Shown: piece by piece, positions 1 through 5,172 of the stretch
Layout of the letters: each line of letters begins with the position of its first letter
Numbering within the stretch: the first letter of the stretch is position 1
NCBI GenBank assembly: GCA_913056245.1
Contig: CAJXME010000107.1
Coordinates: 1 to 5,172 of the forward strand
DNA from: an uncultured Alphaproteobacteria bacterium
GTDB lineage: Bacteria > Pseudomonadota > Alphaproteobacteria > Puniceispirillales > UBA1172
Reading direction: 5' to 3'
Length of the DNA: 5,172 nt
Notes under the pieces: generated by a model
What the model saw: only the letters and a program-made list of their open reading frames with translations
The model's database searches: none
What the model was told of the DNA's origin: nothing
Program-made: the position numbers and the translations under genes

Positions 1-617
1 GCCATCGCTCGCGGAAGTTTCATGCCCTTACCGGCGAAAGTCGGCAAGGTTGAAATCGCCCCGATTCCCACCAGCACGAGCCATGTGGCGAGTAAAGTCA
101 CGTCATGAAGAATGGGGTGATCTATGCGGAAACTGATGGCGATAGGCATCAAGGCTAAAAAAGCCGCGGCGGGGGAAGGTATCCCCGTGAAATAATTGGC
201 CGCCCAACTGGGGGTGTCGTGCAGTTCTGAATTAAACCGCGCCAAGCGAAGCGCGCAACAGGCGGCGTAGAAAATACACGCGCCCCAAGCGATCCGCCCC
301 GCGTCTTCAAAAGCAAAGAGATAAAGCAGCATCGCCGGAACAACGCCAAAAACAACCATATCGGAGAGGCTGTCGAGCTGCGCGCCAAAATTGCTCGATG
401 ATTTCAGCAAGCGCGCCATGCGGCCATCCAAAGCGTCAAAGACACCGGCTAAAGCCACCAGCAATACCGCCGCTTCAAAGCGATCCGCCAGCGCGTATCG
501 AATGGCACTCATTCCGCACGATAAGGATGCCAAGGTCAAAAGATTAGGCAAGAGCCATGCAAAATTCACACTGCTGACGATCCGACGGCGGCGGGATTTA
601 TCCACAGGATCAACCAT
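1..617 (-). CDS. pssA: CDP-diacylglycerol--serine O-phosphatidyltransferase (phosphatidylserine synthase), 3' end outside the window
   Basis: Integral inner-membrane enzyme that joins CDP-diacylglycerol and L-serine into phosphatidylserine, releasing CMP; this is the first committed step to phosphatidylethanolamine. 205 residues are visible and the frame stays open to base 1. The CDP-alcohol phosphatidyltransferase signature is intact: D61, D64, G65, A68, R69, G78, D82 and D86 fit DxxDGxxARx8GxxxDxxxD, with the Asp residues binding metal and substrate. A PNLLT motif (24-28) opens the first membrane helix, FTGIPSPAAA (143-152) is typical of membrane-type PssA, and hydrophobic segments lie near 47-60, 87-103, 110-124, 150-163 and 173-190. 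From recalled family lengths (about 250-290 residues), roughly 45-85 C-terminal residues are missing. The ATG shares one base with the psd stop codon (TAATG) and has no good Shine-Dalgarno, so translation is probably coupled to psd, whose enzyme uses the PssA product. Confidence 0.95.
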   Translation of the reverse strand, partial: MVDPVDKSRRRRIVSSVNFAWLLPNLLTLASLSCGMSAIRYALADRFEAAVLLVALAGVFDALDGRMARLLKSSSNFGAQLDSLSDMVVFGVVPAMLLYLFAFEDAGRIAWGACIFYAACCALRLARFNSELHDTPSWAANYFTGIPSPAAAFLALMPIAISFRIDHPILHDVTLLATWLVLVGIGAISTLPTFAGKGMKLPRAM

Positions 618-1324
618 TATCGGGCGATGCTTTCTGCGTTGGCTTTGGCGCCGCGGGCATAATCGGCGATCATGGTCTCCCCCGCCAACGTGGTTTGACC
701 AGCCGCCACCAAAACCTTCACCGGCTGAGGCAACCAGACATCGACGCGGCTGCCAAAGCGGATAATCCCATATTGTTCACCCACGCTCAGGCGATCGCCT
801 TCCATCGCGTCGCAAAGAATCCGCCGTGCCACCAGCCCAGCGATTTGAACAAAGCCAATGGTGGGGCCATGGTCTGTTTTCATTACCAAACCAAGCCGTT
901 CGTTATCGGTGGATGCTTTATCGAGGCTGGCGTTCAAAAACGCGCCGGGGAAATAAAACTTATCGGTCACTTCACCCGCCATCGGCGCGCGGTTCACATG
1001 AACATCAAACACATTCATGAAAATCGCAATGCGGGTGTATTTCCCTTTCGGCAAATCCAATTCTTCCGGCGGCGGCAAGTCTTCCACCGACAGTACTCGC
1101 CCATCGGCAGGGGCAATCACCAATTCCGGCCGTTGCGGCGTCACTCTAATGGGATTGCGGAAGAAATAGACACACCAAAGCGTTAGGATTAGCCCGGGGT
1201 AGAACAGATGCTCAGAAAGCATCGATAAAATGCCCCATCCCACGGCAAAAATCGCAATAAACGGGCGACCCGCGGGGTGGATCGGCACCATTATGCTGGA
1301 TTTAATACTTTCAAAAATATGCAT
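617..1324 (-). CDS. psd: Phosphatidylserine decarboxylase proenzyme, short form
   Basis: Decarboxylates phosphatidylserine to phosphatidylethanolamine at the inner membrane. It is made as a proenzyme that self-cleaves to give a pyruvoyl cofactor. From ATG 1324 it has 235 residues, matching the compact bacterial Psd class rather than the longer E. coli type. A hydrophobic stretch at about 21-56 should form one or two membrane segments, followed by FFRNP (54-58). Family catalytic elements are present: Asp74 in PADGRV, His109 in HVNRAP, and the FGS cleavage site with Gly191-Ser192. Cleavage there would give a beta chain of 191 residues and an alpha chain of 44 starting with the serine-derived pyruvoyl group. 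A GTG directly before the ATG (1325-1327) could add one residue. AAGGAA at 1332-1337 lies 7 nt from the ATG but only 4 from the GTG, so I prefer the ATG. Upstream rpe ends 33 nt away; pssA overlaps the stop by one base. Confidence 0.95.
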   Translation of the reverse strand: MHIFESIKSSIMVPIHPAGRPFIAIFAVGWGILSMLSEHLFYPGLILTLWCVYFFRNPIRVTPQRPELVIAPADGRVLSVEDLPPPEELDLPKGKYTRIAIFMNVFDVHVNRAPMAGEVTDKFYFPGAFLNASLDKASTDNERLGLVMKTDHGPTIGFVQIAGLVARRILCDAMEGDRLSVGEQYGIIRFGSRVDVWLPQPVKVLVAAGQTTLAGETMIADYARGAKANAESIAR

Positions 1325-1331
1325 CACGGGT

Positions 1332-1337
1332 TTCCTT
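1332..1337 (-). promoter_or_regulatory. Shine-Dalgarno of psd
   Basis: AAGGAA on the minus strand, 7 nt before ATG 1324 and 4 nt before the adjacent GTG 1327. The spacing favours the ATG. It forms part of the downstream copy of a short imperfect direct repeat. Confidence 0.55.
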
Positions 1338-1356
1338 CGCGAGTCCCCTTCGTGAG
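1334..1356 (-). repeat. Imperfect 10-bp direct repeat in the rpe-psd spacer
   Basis: On the minus strand CTCACGAAGG (1347-1356) and CTCGCGAAGG (1334-1343) differ at one base and are separated by GGA. Both copies contain a GAAGG Shine-Dalgarno-like core; only the downstream one is at a usable distance from the psd start. It looks like a small local duplication with no clear function. Confidence 0.5.
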
Positions 1357-1357
1357 C

Positions 1358-2047
1358 CTATGATCCCACGGCGGATAAAGCCGCTGTGCGAATGGCTTCT
1401 ATATTCTTAGCATAATCATCAGGGTTTCGGACACCAAATACCGCTGAGCCCGCCACCAAGACATTGGCGCCAGCCGCTGCGACGAGCGGCGCGGTTTCCA
1501 CCGTAATGCCGCCATCAACCTCGATATCAATGTCGCGATCACCAACCATGTCGCGCACCGCGGCAATTTTCGGCACCACCGCGTCTATAAATTTCTGCCC
1601 CCCAAAGCCGGGGTTTACCGTCATCAACAAAATCAGGTCAAGACGATCCAAAACATGGGCAATAACATCGACGGGCGTCGCGGGATTGATCGCCACCCCA
1701 GCCTTGACGCCCGCGTCTCGGATCGCCGCTAAAGATCGATCCAAATGCCGACACACCTCAGCATGGATGGTGATGATCTCAGCGCCCGATTGCTGAAAAT
1801 CAGCAATATAAGGATCGGGATTGCTGATCATCAAATGCGCGTCAAAGCATTTTGACGAATGGCGGCGCAAATCACGGATCACCGGAGGGCCAAAGGTGAT
1901 GTTCGGGACAAAATCCCCATCCATCACGTCAAGGTGAATCCAATCAGCGCCCGCCGCATCAATAGCCTGCACTTCCTCGCCAATCTTTGAAAAATCAGCC
2001 GATAGGATCGAAGGGGCAATGCGGATCGGGCGCGACGGATGAGCCAT
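1358..2047 (-). CDS. rpe: Ribulose-phosphate 3-epimerase
   Basis: Cytosolic TIM-barrel enzyme that interconverts D-ribulose 5-phosphate and D-xylulose 5-phosphate in the pentose phosphate or Calvin-type regeneration pathway; xylulose 5-phosphate is the donor for the transketolase encoded upstream. At 229 residues it is normal length. It opens with [10 protein letters not shown] (10-19). The metal and catalytic residues are all visible: His38 and Asp40 in [12 protein letters not shown], His71 in DAHLMI, and Asp178 in VDGGI. Phosphate-binding loops are NPGFGG (145-150), GGI (179-181) and GS (200-201). The frame stays open upstream to an ATG at 2116, but that adds 23 residues lying inside the end of gap and unlike the family. 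ATG 2047 has an AAGGGG Shine-Dalgarno 7 nt away and gives the usual N-terminus. Only 11 nt separate it from gap, so co-transcription is very likely. Confidence 0.97.
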   Translation of the reverse strand: MAHPSRPIRIAPSILSADFSKIGEEVQAIDAAGADWIHLDVMDGDFVPNITFGPPVIRDLRRHSSKCFDAHLMISNPDPYIADFQQSGAEIITIHAEVCRHLDRSLAAIRDAGVKAGVAINPATPVDVIAHVLDRLDLILLMTVNPGFGGQKFIDAVVPKIAAVRDMVGDRDIDIEVDGGITVETAPLVAAAGANVLVAGSAVFGVRNPDDYAKNIEAIRTAALSAVGS

Positions 2048-2054
2048 AGCAAAA

Positions 2055-2060
2055 CCCCTT
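2055..2060 (-). promoter_or_regulatory. Shine-Dalgarno of rpe overlapping the gap stop codon
   Basis: TAAGGGG on the minus strand combines the gap stop codon (2059-2061) with AAGGGG, 7 nt before ATG 2047. It decides the rpe start against the longer frame at 2116. Ribosomes ending gap would finish on the site used to start rpe, which suggests coupled translation. Confidence 0.65.
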
Positions 2061-3066
2061 AGAGCAGTTTGCCCATGGCAACAGCGGTATCGGCCATCCG
2101 GTTGGAGAAGCCCCATTCATTGTCATACCAAGTCAAGATGCGGCAAAGACCACCTTCCATGACTTTGGTCTGATCCATATGGAAAATCGATGACCGGGGG
2201 TCGTGGTTAAAATCAGACGACACCAGTGGCGCATCGGTATAGCCCAGAACGCCGTTTAACTTACCGTCAGCGGCGGCGCGGATCGCGTTGTTAATTTCTT
2301 CCACGCTGGTTGAACGATTGGTGGTGAATTTCAGGTCAACCACCGACACATTCGGGGTCGGCACACGGATCGAGACGCCATCCAATTTGCCGTTGAGTTC
2401 AGGCAAGACCAAGCCAACGGCGCGAGCCGCACCGGTGGTGGTTGGGATCATGCTGGACGCCGCGGCACGTGCGCGATAGAGGTCTTTATGCATGGTATCA
2501 AGCACCGGCTGATCGCCCGTGTAGGAATGGATGGTGGTCATAAAGCCTTGTTCAATCCCCACCAATTCATGCAGAACCGACGCGACCGGCGCAAGGCAGT
2601 TCGTGGTGCATGATGCGTTCGACACCACCATATGATCAGCAGTCAGTTGATCGTGGTTAACGCCATAAACCACCGTCAGGTCAGCCCCAGATGCTGGCGC
2701 GGAAACGAGAACCCGCTTCGAGCCATTCTCCAAATGCACGGCCGCTTTATCACGATCTGCAAAAATGCCCGTGCATTCCATGGCGATATCAACGCCCATA
2801 TCACCCCAAGGCAATTCTTTCGGGTCACGAATGGCGGTTACTTTAATTGCGCCGCGACCGACGTCAATCGTATCACCGCTGACTTTGACTTCAGCGGGAA
2901 ACTTGCCATGCACGCTATCGTATTGCAGCAGATGGGCGTTGGTTTCGACAGGGCCAAGATCATTGATGGCCACGACTTCAATATCGGTGCGGCCCGATTC
3001 GATAATGCCGCGCAAGATGTTGCGGCCAATGCGGCCAAAACCGTTAATCGCTACTTTGATCGTCAT
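2059..3066 (-). CDS. gap: Type I glyceraldehyde-3-phosphate dehydrogenase, probably NAD-dependent
   Basis: Cytosolic homotetrameric enzyme (from family knowledge) that oxidises glyceraldehyde 3-phosphate with phosphate and NAD to 1,3-bisphosphoglycerate, reversibly. 335 residues is the standard length. The Rossmann start INGFGRIGR (7-15) binds the dinucleotide. Asp36 followed by Leu in AINDLG is the acidic residue that normally selects NAD over NADP, so NAD use is inferred. The active site ASCTTN (151-156) carries Cys153, with His180 in [10 protein letters not shown] as the base. The S-loop (about 182-212, [10 protein letters not shown] then PTTTGAA) and [12 protein letters not shown] (234-245) are intact, as is the C-terminal [12 protein letters not shown] (313-324). 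The S-loop wording resembles alphaproteobacterial GAPDHs as I remember them. ATG 3066 is preceded by AAGGAA 5 nt away. tkt lies 39 nt upstream and rpe 11 nt downstream; no pgk follows, unlike the tkt-gap-pgk order seen in several proteobacteria. Confidence 0.97.
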   Translation of the reverse strand: MTIKVAINGFGRIGRNILRGIIESGRTDIEVVAINDLGPVETNAHLLQYDSVHGKFPAEVKVSGDTIDVGRGAIKVTAIRDPKELPWGDMGVDIAMECTGIFADRDKAAVHLENGSKRVLVSAPASGADLTVVYGVNHDQLTADHMVVSNASCTTNCLAPVASVLHELVGIEQGFMTTIHSYTGDQPVLDTMHKDLYRARAAASSMIPTTTGAARAVGLVLPELNGKLDGVSIRVPTPNVSVVDLKFTTNRSTSVEEINNAIRAAADGKLNGVLGYTDAPLVSSDFNHDPRSSIFHMDQTKVMEGGLCRILTWYDNEWGFSNRMADTAVAMGKLL

Positions 3067-3071
3067 GGGGT

Positions 3072-3077
3072 TTCCTT
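3072..3077 (-). promoter_or_regulatory. Shine-Dalgarno of gap
   Basis: AAGGAA on the minus strand, 5 nt before ATG 3066, within the 39-nt tkt-gap spacer. A second purine block of the same kind, AAGGAA at 3078-3083, lies directly upstream. The sequence AAGGAAACCC recurs before psd. Confidence 0.6.
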
Positions 3078-3105
3078 TTCCTTCAGGTTGAGATGTTCTT
3101 TAATG

Positions 3106-5112
3106 CTAGTTCTTCGATTGAATGAGTGCGACAGCCTTAGCGACCGCGGCTTCCGATGTGATGTTGAAATGGTCGTAAAGAGCGCCGGCAGGAGCGGATT
3201 CGCCAAAGCCCGGCATGCCAATAAACGCGCCGTTTTCACCAAGATACCGTTCCCAGCCAAAACCGATGGCGGCTTCGATCGCCAAACGAGGGGCTTTGCC
3301 CAAAACGCTGGCTTTATAGGCATCGCCTTGTTTGTCGAACAATTCCCAGCATGGCATGGAGACCACCGCCGCGTGAAGCGCGTATTGCTCTTTCAATTGA
3401 TCTGCCGCTCCCATGGCTAGCGCAACTTCTGTTCCTGTTGCGATGATCGTGATGTCGCGCTCACCGGCTGCTTCACGCAGCACATAGCCGCCCTTCATGG
3501 TCAAATTGGCATGACCATTTTCTTGGCGGAGCGTCGGCGTGCCTTGGCGCGAGAGCGCAAGCACCGATGGCGTGCTGGATTGCAACAACGCGGTTTCCCA
3601 AGCCTCAGCGACTTCAACCGCATCGGCGGGACGGAAGACCAAGAGGTTCGGCGTCGCCCGCAACATCGCCAAATGTTCAACCGGCTGATGCGTTGGGCCA
3701 TCTTCGCCGAGGCCGATTGAGTCATGGGTCATGACATAAATCACCCGCTGTTTCATCAGCGCCGAAAGCCGGATCGCGCCGCGCGCGTAATCGGTAAAGA
3801 CGAGGAAAGTGCCGCCGTAAGGAATGAGGCCGCCATGGAGCGCCATGCCGTTCATCGCCGCCGCCATGCCATGTTCTCTGATCCCATAATGCACATAGCG
3901 GCCTTTGAATTTGCCGGGCGTCACGGGGATGGTGGTGTCGGTCTTGGTGAGGTTAGACCCCGTCAAATCGGCTGAACCCCCAACCGTCAAATCCGTCGCC
4001 GCGTTGATCACCTCAAGCGCCTTTTGGCTAGATTGACGGGTGGCCAGTTTCGGCGCGTCATTCTTGAGTTGCTGGCGATAAGCGCGCATCGCCTTCATGA
4101 CTTTAGCGGGCATTTCACCAGACAATGCCGCCTCGAACCGTTTTTTCTTCGGGGAATGGTCAAGCCGTTCCTGCCATTCGTCATGGGCGGCCTCAGACCG
4201 ATTGCCCACCGCAAGCCAAGCTGATTTAACATCTTCGGGCAGGGTGAACGGCTCAGCCGACCATCCGAGGGCCTTCCGCATCCCTGCAATTTCGTCATCA
4301 CCGAGAGGAGCGCCGTGTGTTTTTGCTGTCCCCGCTAGGCTTGGCGCGCCAAAGCCGATGGTGGTTTTGCAAGCCACAAGAGACGGTTTGCGATTCGCGG
4401 CGGCGGCGGCAAGGGCTTCACGAATAGCGTCGTGATCATGGCCATCGACGGTCAGCACATGCCAACCGGCGGCGCGGAAACGCTGAATTTGATTCATCGA
4501 GGTTGATAAATTGGTGGCGCCATCGATCGAAATCGAGTTGTCATCCCAAAGCACGTTAAGGCGGCCTAATTTCAGATGCCCCGCAAGATCGATCGCTTCA
4601 TGGCTAATGCCTTCCTGAAGACAGCCATCACCGGCGATCACCCAAGTGCGGTGATCCACCAGATTAGCGCCAAACTTCGCCGCCATCATCCGTTCCGCCA
4701 ACGCCATGCCGACCGATGTCGCAAGGCCTTGCCCTAAGGGGCCGGTGGTGGTTTCAATGCCTGTGGCCATCCCATATTCAGGGTGACCTGCGGTGATCGC
4801 CCCCAATTGCCGGAAATTCCGCAACTGATCCATGGTCATATCGGCATAGCCCAAGAGATGGTTCAGCGCGTAATGCAGCATCGAGCCATGCCCAGCGGAT
4901 AACACAAAGCGGTCGCGGTCAGGCCAAGAGGGGTTCGCCGGATTGATCTTAATGAAATCTGAGAAAAGCACGGTGGCAACATCGGCCATCCCCATCGGCA
5001 TGCCGGGGTGACCAGAATTCGCGGCTTGCACAGCGTCAGCCGCAAGAAACCGGATCGCATCTGCCATTTTACGCGATAATTCTGGGGAATGCTGTTGGCT
5101 TGAACTGGACAT
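3106..5112 (-). CDS. tkt: Transketolase
   Basis: Cytosolic thiamine diphosphate enzyme that moves two-carbon ketol units between sugar phosphates (xylulose 5-phosphate to ribose 5-phosphate or erythrose 4-phosphate) in the non-oxidative pentose phosphate or Calvin-type pathway. At 668 residues it is full length. In order: SGHPGMPMG with His35; HGS with His75; GPLGQG (124-129); the ThDP/metal motif from GDG (161-163) to WDDNS (189-193); then the pyrimidine domain with [14 protein letters not shown] (409-422), where Glu413 is the expected cofactor-activating glutamate; [11 protein letters not shown] (471-481); LSRQ (521-524); and a C-terminal domain ending SKN. An in-frame ATG at 5130 would add six residues (MKGRPL) but has no Shine-Dalgarno. 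ATG 5112 has AAAGG 10 nt upstream and gives the usual family start, so it is preferred. It is the first gene of the visible cluster, and gap begins 39 nt after it. Confidence 0.97.
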   Translation of the reverse strand: MSSSSQQHSPELSRKMADAIRFLAADAVQAANSGHPGMPMGMADVATVLFSDFIKINPANPSWPDRDRFVLSAGHGSMLHYALNHLLGYADMTMDQLRNFRQLGAITAGHPEYGMATGIETTTGPLGQGLATSVGMALAERMMAAKFGANLVDHRTWVIAGDGCLQEGISHEAIDLAGHLKLGRLNVLWDDNSISIDGATNLSTSMNQIQRFRAAGWHVLTVDGHDHDAIREALAAAAANRKPSLVACKTTIGFGAPSLAGTAKTHGAPLGDDEIAGMRKALGWSAEPFTLPEDVKSAWLAVGNRSEAAHDEWQERLDHSPKKKRFEAALSGEMPAKVMKAMRAYRQQLKNDAPKLATRQSSQKALEVINAATDLTVGGSADLTGSNLTKTDTTIPVTPGKFKGRYVHYGIREHGMAAAMNGMALHGGLIPYGGTFLVFTDYARGAIRLSALMKQRVIYVMTHDSIGLGEDGPTHQPVEHLAMLRATPNLLVFRPADAVEVAEAWETALLQSSTPSVLALSRQGTPTLRQENGHANLTMKGGYVLREAAGERDITIIATGTEVALAMGAADQLKEQYALHAAVVSMPCWELFDKQGDAYKASVLGKAPRLAIEAAIGFGWERYLGENGAFIGMPGFGESAPAGALYDHFNITSEAAVAKAVALIQSKN

Positions 5113-5122
5113 CAACGGGCGA

Positions 5123-5127
5123 CCTTT
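5123..5127 (-). promoter_or_regulatory. Shine-Dalgarno of tkt, decides the start
   Basis: AAAGG on the minus strand, 10 nt before ATG 5112. It lies just inside the alternative ATG at 5130 and therefore could not serve that start. This favours the 668-residue protein. Confidence 0.6.
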
Positions 5128-5135
5128 CATGGGGT

Positions 5136-5157
5136 TTTATATAGTGCTGTCTTTATA
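5136..5157 (-). promoter_or_regulatory. AT-rich promoter-like leader before tkt (weak)
   Basis: The minus strand carries two TATAAA hexamers, at 5152-5157 and 5136-5141, each close to the sigma70 -10 consensus TATAAT. The downstream one has no recognisable -35 at the right distance (AAAATG there). The -35 of the upstream one would fall beyond the window. This is the only AT-rich non-coding stretch seen and it sits before the first gene, so a promoter is plausible but not shown. Confidence 0.25.
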
Positions 5158-5172
5158 CCATTTTGCTGGCGA

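Noticed and set aside
155..388. Minus-strand 77-residue frame inside pssA
   Set aside because: It is out of frame with pssA and has no recognisable features. The pssA frame continues through it with its membrane segments and FTGIPSPAAA motif.
391..765. Plus-strand open frame of 124 residues opposite pssA and the end of psd
   Set aside because: The minus-strand pssA frame carries the full CDP-alcohol transferase signature here; the plus frame is low-complexity and Ser/Lys/Arg rich.
695..1186. Plus-strand open frame of 163 residues opposite psd
   Set aside because: It lies entirely within psd, which has intact catalytic motifs. Its His/Arg-rich composition and lack of any domain fit a shadow frame.
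2048..2116. N-terminal extension of rpe to ATG 2116
   Set aside because: The 23 added residues lie in the end of gap in another frame, do not resemble epimerases, and ATG 2047 has the well-placed AAGGGG.
3067..3105. Possible terminator or attenuator between tkt and gap
   Set aside because: I found no stable inverted repeat with a U-run in this 39-nt spacer.
2632..3420. Long plus-strand open frame (262 residues) opposite gap and tkt
   Set aside because: It is antisense to two full-length conserved genes, spans their spacer, shows no family motifs and has a composition typical of a frame mirrored from coding DNA.
5113..5130. Alternative tkt start at ATG 5130
   Set aside because: It has no Shine-Dalgarno upstream, and the six added residues include the AAAGG that serves ATG 5112.

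Overview
The window holds five closely spaced genes, all read from the minus strand. In transcription order (right to left) they are transketolase (tkt), NAD-type glyceraldehyde-3-phosphate dehydrogenase (gap), ribulose-phosphate 3-epimerase (rpe), phosphatidylserine decarboxylase (psd) and CDP-diacylglycerol--serine O-phosphatidyltransferase (pssA, cut by the left edge). Every protein is full length for its family, except that pssA is truncated by the window, and each keeps its catalytic motifs. No RNA gene, mobile element, CRISPR array or convincing terminator is visible, and there is no gene-free stretch longer than about 60 bases.

Layout: the right edge (5113-5172) is a short AT-rich leader with promoter-like TATAAA hexamers on the minus strand. 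tkt is followed by a 39-nt gap and then gap; 11 nt later comes rpe, whose Shine-Dalgarno overlaps the gap stop codon; 33 nt later comes psd; pssA starts on the last base of the psd stop codon (TAATG). This spacing suggests one polycistronic unit, tkt-gap-rpe-psd-pssA, running out of the left side of the window.

Biochemically, the first three genes handle triose and pentose phosphates. Transketolase and the epimerase belong to the non-oxidative pentose phosphate (or Calvin-type regeneration) reactions, and GAPDH draws off or supplies glyceraldehyde 3-phosphate. The last two make phosphatidylethanolamine: PssA forms phosphatidylserine from CDP-diacylglycerol and serine, and Psd decarboxylates it. 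The two halves share no intermediate directly.

The protein sequences suggest a Gram-negative alphaproteobacterium. The GAPDH S-loop, the compact Psd with an FGS cleavage site next to a membrane-type PssA, and the psd-pssA order all resemble that class. This assignment is from memory of the families, not from a search. I see ordinary central metabolism and membrane lipid genes in a slightly unusual combination, and no sign of an undescribed system.
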